Source: Paenibacillus elgii NBRC 100335 (lineage in GTDB: Bacteria; Bacillota; Bacilli; Paenibacillales; NBRC-103111). From it: 64,000 nucleotides of DNA. Numbering within the stretch: the stretch's first letter is position 1; each line of letters opens with the position of its first letter. The notes beneath the pieces are model-generated. The model was not told the origin of the DNA, searched no databases, and was given only the letters and a program-made list of their open reading frames with translations. Position numbers and translations under genes: made by a program. Where the stretch lies: positions 62,001 to 126,000 of the forward strand of contig NZ_BIMB01000001.1 in NCBI RefSeq assembly GCF_004000865.1. Direction: 5' to 3'. Positions 16,414 to 25,037 of this stretch are shown piece after piece.

Positions 16414-17553
16414 CTAGCACCGTGCAATCAGCTCCGCGAGAAGCGCCGTACGGAACGGAATTTCGTCTATCCGGACGTACTCGTCGGGCGAATGCGCGTA
16501 ATCGCCCCGCGCCCCCAGTCCGTCCAGCGTCGGCGTTCCGACGGCGGCGGTAAAATTGCCGTCGCTGACGCCGCCCGTATGCGTCTCCTCCAGCTCGTCT
16601 CCGAATTCGGCGCAGGCAATCTGCCGGGCCAGCGCAAACAGCGCCGCCGTCCGTTCCGTCCGCTCCATGGGCGGACGCATCATCCGACCGGTCAACTGCA
16701 GCCGGGCTTGCGGCAGTACCGGAACGAGCCCGCCAAGCGCCGATTCGATTCTCCGGGCCTCCTCCGCCGTGGCGACGCGGATGTCGATTTCCCCTTCCGC
16801 GTGCTCCGCCACGACGTTGGAGCCAATGCCACCCTTGACGACGCCGACGTTCACCGTCGTCCCGACAGCGGGATCGGTCAAGGCATGCAGCCGCTGGATC
16901 TGGCAAGCGAGCTCCTGGATCGCCGAGACGCCCTTTTCCGGGTTCACGCCGGCATGCGCGGAAACGCCCTGCACCGCAAGCTTAAACCGGCCGCTTCCTT
17001 TGCGCGCCGTCTTGAGTGCGCCGCTCGGCTCCATCGGCGGCTCCAGCACGAAGGAGACGGCGGACTTCCTGGCCTGCTCTTCGATAAAGGCCCGGGACGT
17101 TGGACTGCCGAGCTCTTCGTCGCTATTGAGCAGGAGCACGATTTTTTTATCCGCCGGGAACCGTCCCGACTCCTGCAGAGCTTTGATCGCGAACATCGCC
17201 TGCATCAGCCCTGCCTTCATGTCGTAGACGCCCGGCCCGTAAGCACGTCCGTTCCCGATGTGAAACGGCCGGCGCGACGCTTCTCCTTGCGGCCAGACCG
17301 TGTCGAAGTGGCCGAGGAGCAAAATCTGCTTATCCCCTTGCCCTACCTCGCACAGTAGCCGGTCGCCGTACACTTCGTTCGGAACCCGGACGACCGTGCC
17401 TCCCGTAATTTCCTTGAATTGGCCCGTGTACCAGTCCGCCATCCGGTCGCTCAGCGCTTTGTCGGCGGACGGCGAATCCATATTGACGCTTGCTTCAAGC
17501 CGCGCCAGCATCTCGGGCAAATATTGTTCAATTCGATCTTTTATTGACTTCAC
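16414..17553 (-). CDS. M20 family metallopeptidase (carboxypeptidase G2-like)
   Basis: A 379-residue two-zinc hydrolase. Metal and catalytic motifs: GHFDTVWP (first His and catalytic Asp), YGPGVYDMKAG (bridging Asp), NSDEELGS (catalytic base and metal Glu), FVLEPP, and a C-terminal DGLGARGDYAHSPDE (last His). The dimerisation domain sits at about 180-290. Members cleave C-terminal glutamate or acyl groups from N-acylated amino acids or peptides. It is the last gene of a Pot-type importer operon, only 15 bases after the permease gene, so it probably hydrolyses what the transporter brings in. No signal peptide, hence cytosolic. Confidence 0.9.
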   Translation of the reverse strand: MKSIKDRIEQYLPEMLARLEASVNMDSPSADKALSDRMADWYTGQFKEITGGTVVRVPNEVYGDRLLCEVGQGDKQILLLGHFDTVWPQGEASRRPFHIGNGRAYGPGVYDMKAGLMQAMFAIKALQESGRFPADKKIVLLLNSDEELGSPTSRAFIEEQARKSAVSFVLEPPMEPSGALKTARKGSGRFKLAVQGVSAHAGVNPEKGVSAIQELACQIQRLHALTDPAVGTTVNVGVVKGGIGSNVVAEHAEGEIDIRVATAEEARRIESALGGLVPVLPQARLQLTGRMMRPPMERTERTAALFALARQIACAEFGDELEETHTGGVSDGNFTAAVGTPTLDGLGARGDYAHSPDEYVRIDEIPFRTALLAELIARC

Positions 17554-17568
17554 AATGCAGCATCTCCG

Positions 17569-18372
17569 TTAATGGGAATGCGAATTCGATCCGAACAAAC
17601 GATCCAATCCGTATCCCCTTTCCAATATAATGATGAACGCCAAGCTAAGTAAAATCACGACGGACGATACGGACGCGACGAGCGGGTCTAACGTTTCCTG
17701 CATATAGCTGAACAGCGTCATCGGAAGCGTCGTTGTCGTCGGGGAGACGAGAAACAACGACACCGTCACGTTATCGAACGAAGTCAAGAAAGCGAAAATC
17801 ATGCCGGATATAATCGCCGGCTTCAGCAGCGGCATCGTGATGTCCCAGAAGACGTTCAACGGCTTGGCGCCCAAAATATAAGCCGCCCTCTCCAACGTAT
17901 AGTCGAAGGAACTGAGCCCCGTCAGCACGAGCCGGACTACGTACGGAATCGAGATCAACGTGTGTGCGAGCAGCAGCCCGGTGAACGTGCCAGCCAGTCC
18001 GATCCGCGTGAAAAAGAGCAGCGCCGCAATCCCGATGATCAGCGCGGGAACGGTCAGCGGCGACAGCATCAGCCCGTTGATCAACCCTTTGCCGGGAAAC
18101 TTGTACTTGTGCAGCGCCAGTCCCGCGATGGTGCCAAGCAGCGTGGAAATGACCGCAGTCAGCGCCGCCAGCTCCAGGCTGAACCAGAACGAATCGACGA
18201 ATTCCGGGCGGTCGAAAATTTTGGCATACCATTGCAAGGAAAATCCGACCGGCGGAAACGACAAATATTTGGCCGATGTCAGCGAGGTCGGAATAATGAC
18301 CAGCAGCGGTGAAACGACGAACAAGACGACGAAAAACGTAATGAGGCCGAGCGGCGAAAATCGTTTTGTCAT
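17569..18372 (-). CDS. ABC transporter permease, PotC/YdcV type
   Basis: A 267-residue inner-membrane permease with about six helices and the binding-protein-dependent transport motif (ERAAYILGAKPLNVFWDITMP, the EAA loop). Its start codon overlaps the stop of the preceding permease gene by four bases (ATGA at 18369-18372), so the two are translationally coupled. It pairs with the PotB-like subunit to form the channel for a polyamine-, thiamine- or opine-type importer. The operon context with an M20 peptidase suggests an amino-acid-derived substrate; this is inference. Confidence 0.9.
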   Translation of the reverse strand: MTKRFSPLGLITFFVVLFVVSPLLVIIPTSLTSAKYLSFPPVGFSLQWYAKIFDRPEFVDSFWFSLELAALTAVISTLLGTIAGLALHKYKFPGKGLINGLMLSPLTVPALIIGIAALLFFTRIGLAGTFTGLLLAHTLISIPYVVRLVLTGLSSFDYTLERAAYILGAKPLNVFWDITMPLLKPAIISGMIFAFLTSFDNVTVSLFLVSPTTTTLPMTLFSYMQETLDPLVASVSSVVILLSLAFIIILERGYGLDRLFGSNSHSH

Positions 18373-19235
18373 GAGGAGAACACCTCTTTATAGCGCCGCG
18401 TTTCGATCAGCCGCGTGAATAGCGACACGAGCGCGATAGTCGAACCGAGCAGCAGGAACGAAAGCGCCGCTCCCAGCGGCCAGTTGAGCTGGGCCATAAT
18501 TTTCTCGTAGGCGATGACCGGCAGCACCTTTACGGACGTGCCTCCCATCAACGCAGGCGTAACGAACGCGCTCATCGACAGGCTGAACACGAGCGTCGTT
18601 CCGGCGACGATGCCGGGCAGCGTCAGCGGGAGCGTCACCGTGAAGAACGTGCGCACCTTGCCCGCGCCGAGAATGCCGGCCGCTTTATAGAGCGAGCCGT
18701 CGATCTGGTACAGACTCGTCGCGATGGCGAGAATCATGTATACGATCAAGGAGTCGGTCAAGCCGATGATGACGCCGAGCTCGTTATAGAGCAGCTTGAG
18801 CGGCGTGTCAATAAGCCCGAGCTTCAGCAGCGTGCTGTTGATCCAGCCCTTCTCGCCCAGGATGACGACCCAGCCGAAGTTCCGGATGACCACGCTGATC
18901 AAGTGCGGAGAAATGATCAGAAACGTAATGATCCCGCGCAACTTGCCCGACGTCTGAGCCATGAACATCGCCACCGGATAGCCGAGCACCAGACAGGCCA
19001 GCACCGAGAGCAAGCCCAGTTTGACGGTTCGCCATAAAATTTGAAGATAGTAAGTATCTTTAAAAAAGATCGTATAGTTCTCTAGCGTGAACTGCCCCTG
19101 CTTCCCCTCCAGACTGAGCAGAAAAATATAAAGCATCGGCAGCAAAAACACACCGGCGACGACGGCCAGACTTGGAAGCAGCAGCAAGGCGGCAGTCCGG
19201 ACGGCGGATGACTTGCCTTTACCCATGGGTCTCAT
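18369..19235 (-). CDS. ABC transporter permease, PotB type
   Basis: About 288 residues with six helices and an EAA-type loop (YKAAGILGAGKVRTFFTVTLP). The longest frame reaches 19340, but ATG at 19235, preceded by AAGGAAGG, fits best; it lies 17 bases inside the 3' end of the ATPase gene, a common coupled arrangement. The N-terminal basic segment MRPMGKGK is followed at once by the first helix. Partner of the PotC-like subunit encoded next. Confidence 0.88.
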   Translation of the reverse strand: MRPMGKGKSSAVRTAALLLLPSLAVVAGVFLLPMLYIFLLSLEGKQGQFTLENYTIFFKDTYYLQILWRTVKLGLLSVLACLVLGYPVAMFMAQTSGKLRGIITFLIISPHLISVVIRNFGWVVILGEKGWINSTLLKLGLIDTPLKLLYNELGVIIGLTDSLIVYMILAIATSLYQIDGSLYKAAGILGAGKVRTFFTVTLPLTLPGIVAGTTLVFSLSMSAFVTPALMGGTSVKVLPVIAYEKIMAQLNWPLGAALSFLLLGSTIALVSLFTRLIETRRYKEVFSS

Positions 19236-20334
19236 GCCCCTTCCTTGGGAAAACGAACACGTCCTCCGGCTTCCATTCCAGCCATACCGAATCGCCGACC
19301 GACCATTCGCGGTCCTGACGGTCGGAAGGAATGCGCACATTTAGCGTATACCGGCCGACCTGGACTTCGCATTCGGCGTAAGCTCCGAGGAACGAGATCA
19401 ATTGGACGACGCCTTGCACACGATTGACGCTGCCGGAGGCATTCTCGCCGCCCTCAGCCACAAAACCGATCCGTTCGGGACGGACATAGACGGAGACGGC
19501 GTCTCCCGATTGAAGCGCAATGCCTTTGAACGCAGCCTGAAGCGGATGCCCATCCTCCGTCACGAGCGACAGCGTCTGGCTTCCCATCGCCTCCACTCTG
19601 CCGGTCATCCGGTTCGATTTGCCAATGAACGTATGTACGAACTCGGATGCCGGGCGGTTATAAATTTCCCACGGAGTGCCGATCTGTTCCACCTTGCCGT
19701 GATCCAGCACCACAATCCGGTTGGACAGGTAAAGCGCTTCTTCCTGATCGTGCGTCACGAAAATGGTGGTCAGACCAATCTCCTGCTGCAACCGCTTTAA
19801 CTCGTCGCGAAGCTCTTCGCGCAGCTTGGCGTCTAGGTTGCTTAGCGGCTCGTCCAACAGCAGCAGCGACGGCTCGGTCACGAGCGCGCGGGCGATGGCG
19901 ATGCGCTGCCGTTGGCCTCCTGAAAGCTGCTTCGGATATCGGTCGGCCACGTGAGGCAGCTTGACCAGCTCCAGCACCTTCCTCACCCGCTCCTGCATTT
20001 CCGCCTTCGGCGTCTTGCGCAGCTTCAGCCCGTACGCCACATTTTCAAAGATCGTCATATGCGGAAACAACGAATACGTCTGAAACACCATGCCGAGATC
20101 CCGTTTGTTGGACGGCACGCCGTTCATCTTCTTGCCCTTAATGATTAGCTCCCCCTGATCCGGCTCAAGAAAGCCCGCGATCATATTGAGCGTTGTCGTT
20201 TTGCCGCAGCCGGAAGGACCGAGGAACGAAACGCATTCCCCCTGCTCCACCTGCAGATTGAACTGCTCCACGACCACGTTGGACCCGAACTTCTTCTGGA
20301 TGCCTTTAAGCTCCACATCGATCGTTTTTATCAT
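19219..20334 (-). CDS. ABC transporter ATP-binding protein, PotA type
   Basis: About 371 residues. The ATPase domain carries Walker A GPSGCGKTT (about residue 36), Q-loop VFQTYSLFPHM, signature LSGGQRQR and Walker B LLLLDEPLSNLD, with the switch histidine in VTHDQEEA. A C-terminal TOBE domain (about 280-365) is typical of PotA/FbpC-like subunits. GTG at 20343 is in frame, but AGGTGA just before ATG 20334 favours the latter. It sits between the binding-protein gene and the permeases, and only ten bases separate it from the upstream stop codon. Confidence 0.92.
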   Translation of the reverse strand: MIKTIDVELKGIQKKFGSNVVVEQFNLQVEQGECVSFLGPSGCGKTTTLNMIAGFLEPDQGELIIKGKKMNGVPSNKRDLGMVFQTYSLFPHMTIFENVAYGLKLRKTPKAEMQERVRKVLELVKLPHVADRYPKQLSGGQRQRIAIARALVTEPSLLLLDEPLSNLDAKLREELRDELKRLQQEIGLTTIFVTHDQEEALYLSNRIVVLDHGKVEQIGTPWEIYNRPASEFVHTFIGKSNRMTGRVEAMGSQTLSLVTEDGHPLQAAFKGIALQSGDAVSVYVRPERIGFVAEGGENASGSVNRVQGVVQLISFLGAYAECEVQVGRYTLNVRIPSDRQDREWSVGDSVWLEWKPEDVFVFPRKGHETHG

Positions 20335-20343
20335 ATTGTTCAC

Positions 20344-21444
20344 CTATTTTCCGACTTTCGGTGCAATTTCTTTGTTGAAGCGGTCGAGCCACTCCGACGT
20401 TTTGCTGCTGATAACCTCGTAATCGAATTTGACGGCTTTCTTCATATCAAAACTCAGCTTCTTGGAAATATCCATCGGCAGATTTACCTTGGTTGCCGGA
20501 TTGTAGTACAGCTTGGTTGCGTACATCGCCTGTACTTCGTCGGACAGCAGGAACTCGATGAACAGCTTGGAGGCGTTCGGGTTTTTCGCGCCTTTGACCA
20601 TCGACGCTACGGTAGGTACCAGGTTTGCGCCTTCCTTCGGAATGACGAATTCGAGATCAAGACCGGCATCCTTCTGCACCAAACTGCGCGCCATCGTCCA
20701 AGCCGTATACGCGGCCGTCTTGTTTTGCAGGTTTTGCTGCAGCTGCGCCGCGCTCTTGGCGAAGGTCGGCATATAGCCCGCAACCGTTTCCAACTTTTTA
20801 AAACCGGGCTCCATATTTTTCTCCGAGCCGCCGTTTGCATAAGCGAGTATGATCAGCGCGGAACGGCCGAAGTTGCTGGAAATTTCGCTGAGCGTCAAAT
20901 TCCCCTTCATCTCCGGACGGGCCAGATCGTTCCACGACTCCGGCACCGGGAGACCCTTGGACTTCACCATTTCCGCGTTGTAAGAAATGCCCATCGGAGT
21001 AAAGTTGACCGCTACGCCGCTGTTATCCTTCACTTTCAGCTCGGGAGAAACCTTGCTCATGGACGGAATGTCCTTATCGTTCAACGGCTCCCACAGCCCT
21101 TCCGCACGGCCGGCTTCCTGCTCGCCTGCTTCGATCACGGTCACGTCGATTTGCGGAGCGCCCTTTTGCGCTTTCACTTTGGCCACGATTTCGGTGGCGA
21201 CGCCGGATACATAAGTGAGCTTCACATCGGGATATTTTTCATTGAATTTTTTGAATACGTCGTCTTTCATCATTTGTTCTACCGTCGCTCCGTTACCGGA
21301 GATCACAAGCTGCTTCTCCGGCTTCGTGCCGCCGGCTTGGTCTTGCCCTGCTTCACCCGATGCCGCCGGCTTCCCTGATCCGCATGCTGCGAGCAGCGAG
21401 CCGCAAAGCGTCAATACCGCTAAAACCCCCATTTTTTTGTTCAT
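20344..21444 (-). CDS. Extracellular solute-binding lipoprotein, PotD/spermidine-binding-like
   Basis: 366 residues, first gene of the importer operon. The start at 21444 has CCGAGGAGGAA upstream; a basic n-region, a hydrophobic stretch and the lipobox LLAAC follow, so the mature protein is lipid-anchored outside the membrane. The rest is a two-lobed type II binding protein of the PotD/FbpA-like group (VISGNGATVEQMM, EAGEQEAGRAEGLWEPL, SNFGRSALIILAYANGG). Which ligand it binds cannot be read from sequence. The two inverted repeats just upstream (21471-21508) make control by the divergent IclR protein likely. Confidence 0.9.
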   Translation of the reverse strand: MNKKMGVLAVLTLCGSLLAACGSGKPAASGEAGQDQAGGTKPEKQLVISGNGATVEQMMKDDVFKKFNEKYPDVKLTYVSGVATEIVAKVKAQKGAPQIDVTVIEAGEQEAGRAEGLWEPLNDKDIPSMSKVSPELKVKDNSGVAVNFTPMGISYNAEMVKSKGLPVPESWNDLARPEMKGNLTLSEISSNFGRSALIILAYANGGSEKNMEPGFKKLETVAGYMPTFAKSAAQLQQNLQNKTAAYTAWTMARSLVQKDAGLDLEFVIPKEGANLVPTVASMVKGAKNPNASKLFIEFLLSDEVQAMYATKLYYNPATKVNLPMDISKKLSFDMKKAVKFDYEVISSKTSEWLDRFNKEIAPKVGK

Positions 21445-21470
21445 TGTAATTCCTCCTCGGATGTGGTATC

Positions 21471-21487
21471 GTTCACTATACGTGAAC
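21471..21487. promoter_or_regulatory. Perfect inverted repeat, likely IclR-family operator 1
   Basis: GTTCAC TATAC GTGAAC, a perfect 6-bp inverted repeat with a five-base centre, 27 bases upstream of the binding-protein start and in the gap shared with the iclR-type gene. Confidence 0.6.
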
Positions 21488-21490
21488 ATC

Positions 21491-21508
21491 GTTTACTATA
21501 CGAGAAAC
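21491..21508. promoter_or_regulatory. Second, imperfect copy of the operator
   Basis: GTTTACTATACGAGAAAC repeats the first half of operator 1 (GTTYACTATACG) exactly 20 bases further on, i.e. on the same face of the helix, as if two dimers bind side by side. Confidence 0.5.
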
Positions 21509-21558
21509 ACAAGGAGATTTTAGCACGTAACTTGGATAAAGCGCAATAGTTTATTTTT

Positions 21559-21573
21559 TTTAAAACGTTTTCA
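21559..21573. promoter_or_regulatory. cre-like site (possible CcpA target)
   Basis: TTTAAAACGTTTTCA fits the catabolite-responsive consensus WTGNAANCGNWNNCW with one mismatch (third base). It lies between the divergent operators and the iclR-type gene, consistent with carbon control of the importer or its regulator. Confidence 0.4.
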
Positions 21574-21690
21574 ATGTCATGTTTTCTTACATGCGAAAGC
21601 GGATTCTGGGAAATTTGCCCGGTTTATGTTACACTTACTCTACATTTCAAACCGTCCCTGAACTTTACGACGGCAAGGAGCACAAAGGCT

Positions 21691-22464
21691 ATGGACAACC
21701 ATTTATCCTCTGTCAAAAACGGCTGCAAGCTGCTGAAACTATTTCTCGATTCTCCGAAAGAGCTCGGCGTGAGCGATTTGAGCCGCAAGCTGGAGCTTTC
21801 CAAGGGCGCGGTGCACAAGCTGCTCATGACGCTCGAAAGCGAAGGCTTCATCAAGCAAAATCCCGCCACCAAGCAGTACTCGCTCGGCTATACGCTGCTG
21901 GAGCTCGGCAACAAGGTGCTGAAAAATCACAATCTCGTCGATTTCGCCAGACCGTTTCTTACCCAGCTTTCGGATAAAACGAAGGAACTCGTCACGCTGT
22001 GCGTCATTGACGGTCAGGATGCCATTTATGTTGATAAAATCGACTCGCAGTATCCGATCCGCTTCAACGCGGAGGAGCACCGGCGGTTTCCGATGTACGC
22101 CACCTCGGCTGCGCGCGCCATTTTGGCTTATCGAGACGACACTTTTATCGACGAAGTGCTGGGGGATCAATTGAAAACGTATACCGCGTATACGATTACC
22201 GACGTGGATACGATGAAACGCAGGCTGAAGGACATCCGGACGAACGGATACGAGCTGAGCTCGAACCTGCGCAATGTCGGCGCGACCGGGATCGCAGCGC
22301 CGATCTTCGATGCCGACGGGAAAGCGATCGCGTCCGTCAGCGTGATCGGTCCGACCGATCGTATGCTGCCCTTCCATGAGCGGTGGATTCAAGAGGTGGT
22401 GGAGATTACTCGCGCCATATCGCACGAGCTCGGCTATCGAGGCACCGGAATTGCGGAGGCTTAG
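21691..22464 (+). CDS. IclR-family transcriptional regulator
   Basis: 257 residues. An N-terminal winged helix-turn-helix (about residues 10-70: LGVSDLSRKLELSKGAVHKLLMTLE) is followed by the IclR effector domain (about 80-255) with TGIAAPIFDADGKAIASVSVIGP. The ATG at 21691 is chosen because AAGGAG lies ten bases upstream; the 39 extra residues of the longer frame look non-coding. It is divergent from the importer-peptidase operon and most likely regulates it, using the substrate or its breakdown product as effector. Direction (activator or repressor) cannot be told. Confidence 0.92.
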   Translation: MDNHLSSVKNGCKLLKLFLDSPKELGVSDLSRKLELSKGAVHKLLMTLESEGFIKQNPATKQYSLGYTLLELGNKVLKNHNLVDFARPFLTQLSDKTKELVTLCVIDGQDAIYVDKIDSQYPIRFNAEEHRRFPMYATSAARAILAYRDDTFIDEVLGDQLKTYTAYTITDVDTMKRRLKDIRTNGYELSSNLRNVGATGIAAPIFDADGKAIASVSVIGPTDRMLPFHERWIQEVVEITRAISHELGYRGTGIAEA

Positions 22465-22495
22465 AACGGAACGGGGCTCCTAGGAGATTTTCCGC

Positions 22496-22545
22496 AAAAA
22501 GAGACGGTTTCTCTTCGTCGTACCGACCAAGGGAAAACCGTCTCT
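22496..22545 (-). terminator. Terminator of the O-methyltransferase gene
   Basis: Stem AGAGACGGTTT / AAACCGTCTCT with a 24-base loop; read on the minus strand it ends in CTCTTTTT. Confidence 0.65.
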
Positions 22546-22578
22546 TCGCCATACTATTAACTATTGACCTGCCTGCCT

Positions 22579-23223
22579 CTATCCCCGCACTCTCGCAATG
22601 GCGAGGCCGTCATACGCCGGCAGAAGCACGCCTTCCAGACGCGGGTCGCGCGCTATGCTTTCGTTAAATTGACGCATCTTCGTCACGGCATTACCGTTCT
22701 GCTCCGGATCGGTCGTCTTGCCGCGCATCAGCAGGTTATCCCCGAGAATCAGCGCGCCCGGCCGGGCCAATTTAATCGCCCATTCCAAATAATTCGGATA
22801 ATTGCCCTTATCCGCATCGATAAAGAACAGGTCGAACCGCCGGCCTTCCGCCGACAGCGCCTCCAGACTATCCAGCGCCTCGCCGATCCGGTATTCAACC
22901 TTGTCGCCGAGTCCCGCTTCGCGCAAATGCTTGTGCGCCAAGTCCGCATACTCCTGCTTGAGCTCCAGCGATACCAGCTTGCCGCCGGCGGACAGACCGC
23001 GTGCCAGACAAATGCCGCTGTAGCCGCCCAGCGCCCCGATCTCCAGCACCTGCTCCGCGCGAACGAGACGCGTGAGCATCGTCAACAGCCGGCCGTACCC
23101 CGGCGCGATCGAAATTTCCGGCATCCCGTTCTCCCGGATGCCCTCCTGCACCCGCTCAAGCTCCGCATCGGGCTCGAACAACCCTTCCAAATACGCTTCC
23201 GCCGATAATGGCATCTCCGTCAT
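22579..23223 (-). CDS. Class I SAM-dependent O-methyltransferase (YrrM-like)
   Basis: 214 residues, full length for the family. The SAM site begins with LEIGALGGYSGICLARGL (about residues 60-77), then VSLELKQEY, and the metal/substrate region FDLFFIDADKGNYPNYLEW (about 130-148) and GDNLLMRG. This is the catechol/caffeoyl-CoA O-methyltransferase type that needs a divalent cation; in bacilli the gene is often called yrrM, with no firm substrate. It faces the iclR-type gene and is divergent from the 23S rRNA methyltransferase-like gene. Confidence 0.9.
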   Translation of the reverse strand: MTEMPLSAEAYLEGLFEPDAELERVQEGIRENGMPEISIAPGYGRLLTMLTRLVRAEQVLEIGALGGYSGICLARGLSAGGKLVSLELKQEYADLAHKHLREAGLGDKVEYRIGEALDSLEALSAEGRRFDLFFIDADKGNYPNYLEWAIKLARPGALILGDNLLMRGKTTDPEQNGNAVTKMRQFNESIARDPRLEGVLLPAYDGLAIARVRG

Positions 23224-23364
23224 CTCCGTTCTTCCTCCTCCGTTTGGTCCTCGTAGGGCGTACGGCTTTACCGTTCGTTACCTTCGTTCCCGCCGCCGTT
23301 GTATAATCGGGGCCAATCGCCTATACTAGTTTATTGTATGGCTTTTCCAAGGAGTGAGCAAGCG

Positions 23365-24546
23365 TTGACATTGAACACCATTGAATTGATTGCTACCGCC
23401 CCCATGGGCCTGGAAGCTGTTGTCGCCCGCGAAGTCCGCGACCTCGGATACGATCAGGTGACGGTCGAGAACGGCCGCGTCACGTTTGTCGGCGACGCGC
23501 TGGCGATCGCCCGGGCGAACCTGTGGCTGCGGACCGCCGACCGCGTGCTGGTCAAAATGGGACAATTCCCGGCAAGCACCTTCGACGAGCTGTTCGAAGG
23601 CGTCAAGGCGCTGCCTTGGCCGGAATGGATTCCCGAGGACGGCGAGTTTCCGGTCGAAGGACGCTCGCATAAATCGCAGCTGTCCAGCGTTCCCGCCTGT
23701 CAGGGCATCGTGAAGAAAGCCGTCGTCGAAAGCATGAAGCTGCGCTATGGGACCGAATGGTTCCGCGAGACGGGCGGCCGCTTCGTTATCGAGGTCGCGC
23801 TGCTGAACGATATCGCGACGATTACGCTGGACACGACGGGCCCCGGGCTGCATAAGCGCGGCTACCGCAAGCTGGTTACCGAAGCGCCGCTGAAGGAAAC
23901 GATGGCGGCCGCCATGATTCTGCTCAGCCGCTGGCAGCCGGAGCGTCCGCTGTACGATCCGTTCTGCGGCTCCGGGACGATCCCGGTCGAAGCGGCCATG
24001 ATCGGCTGGAATCTGGCACCGGGCCTCAGACGCAGCTTCAATGCGGAGGCATGGCCGCTCGTCCCCGGCTCTCTGTGGCAGGAAGCGCGCGAAGAAGCGT
24101 ACGATCTCGTGCGCGACGATGTGCCGCTGCAGATCGCCGGCTCGGACATCGACCGCAGCGCGATCGAGGTTGCCCAAGCGTCGGCCAAAGCGGCCGGACT
24201 GGGCAAGGAGCTCAGTCTGCAGACGCTGCCGGTGGCCAAAGCGCGGCCGTTAGGAGATTACGGCTGCATCATTACGAACCCGCCTTACGGCGAGCGGCTG
24301 GGTGACCGGAGTGAAGCGGAACGTGCCGTCCGCGATTTCGGACACTTGTATTCGCAGCTCCCTACCTGGTCCGCTTTTGTCCTGACCCCGGCCAAGCAGT
24401 TCGAGCACTACGTGAACCGACCGGCAGACAAGAAGCGGAAGCTGTTTAACGGACGGATCGAATGCCAATTGTACCAGTACTTCGCACCGGGCGGCTTATA
24501 CGCGTGGCGCAAGGACCGGGAAGCGAACCCAAGCCCTGAGCAATAA
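23365..24546 (+). CDS. THUMP-domain class I rRNA methyltransferase (RlmL/YpsC-like)
   Basis: 393 residues starting with TTG, ten bases after AAGGAGTGA; homologues begin at the same place (IELIATAPMGLEAVVAREV), so the longer frame from 23299 is not used. Residues about 40-155 form a THUMP RNA-binding domain; the Rossmann methyltransferase follows, with the motif DPFCGSGTIPVEAAM (SAM loop) and the catalytic NPPYGERLGD. It is predicted to methylate N2 of a guanine in 23S rRNA. The stop lies in the loop of a terminator shared with the convergent CBO0543 gene. Confidence 0.92.
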   Translation: MTLNTIELIATAPMGLEAVVAREVRDLGYDQVTVENGRVTFVGDALAIARANLWLRTADRVLVKMGQFPASTFDELFEGVKALPWPEWIPEDGEFPVEGRSHKSQLSSVPACQGIVKKAVVESMKLRYGTEWFRETGGRFVIEVALLNDIATITLDTTGPGLHKRGYRKLVTEAPLKETMAAAMILLSRWQPERPLYDPFCGSGTIPVEAAMIGWNLAPGLRRSFNAEAWPLVPGSLWQEAREEAYDLVRDDVPLQIAGSDIDRSAIEVAQASAKAAGLGKELSLQTLPVAKARPLGDYGCIITNPPYGERLGDRSEAERAVRDFGHLYSQLPTWSAFVLTPAKQFEHYVNRPADKKRKLFNGRIECQLYQYFAPGGLYAWRKDREANPSPEQ

Positions 24547-24565
24547 GCTCAGGGCTTGTTTTTAT
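24532..24565. terminator. Bidirectional terminator overlapping two stop codons
   Basis: AGCCCTGAGC / GCTCAGGGCT with TTGTTTTT on the right; the stop of the methyltransferase gene and the end of the convergent CBO0543 gene both fall within it. Confidence 0.75.
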
Positions 24566-25037
24566 CCATCCGCACCGGCTTAAAATACCATACGTAGAAC
24601 AACCGGGACAGCGCGAACGTAAGAAACAAGCTGATCCAGCTCCAATACCAGGTCCAGTGCAAGTAATCGATCAGCTTCGTATAGCGCTGGATGATATATT
24701 CCGGTATCATGATTCCGGACGTGAACGCCGCATAATACGCCAGCTTCGTCCACCCGCTCCGGCGCTCGGGATAATGCAGCATAAAGAAAACGCAAATGAC
24801 CGGATAAACGAAATATTCGAATGTGAAGCTGGTAGCATTCACCTTCCAGAATAATCGGACCGGGTAGGAAATCCACCCCCACTCGACTACAAGAAGTCCG
24901 AGGAGCCAGGTGATGCACTGCTTAAACAAAAAAACCGTAAGCGCGTTGCGGTACTTGTCCCTCGGAATGAACAAAAGAGAAGCCAGTGTCATCCCCCAGA
25001 CAAAGACAAGAATCCACTGTTCGATGAATCTGCTCAT
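24549..25037 (-). CDS. CBO0543-family membrane protein (copy 2)
   Basis: 162 residues with four or five hydrophobic segments and the family-typical WGWISYPVRLFWKVNATSFTFEYFVYPV block. The start (25037) has CGGAGAAA upstream and overlaps the stop of the paralogous gene before it (ATGA at 25034-25037). Function of the family is unknown; it is common in sporulating Firmicutes. The C-terminus, VWYFKPVRMDKNKP, ends inside the shared terminator. Confidence 0.82.
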   Translation of the reverse strand: MSRFIEQWILVFVWGMTLASLLFIPRDKYRNALTVFLFKQCITWLLGLLVVEWGWISYPVRLFWKVNATSFTFEYFVYPVICVFFMLHYPERRSGWTKLAYYAAFTSGIMIPEYIIQRYTKLIDYLHWTWYWSWISLFLTFALSRLFYVWYFKPVRMDKNKP

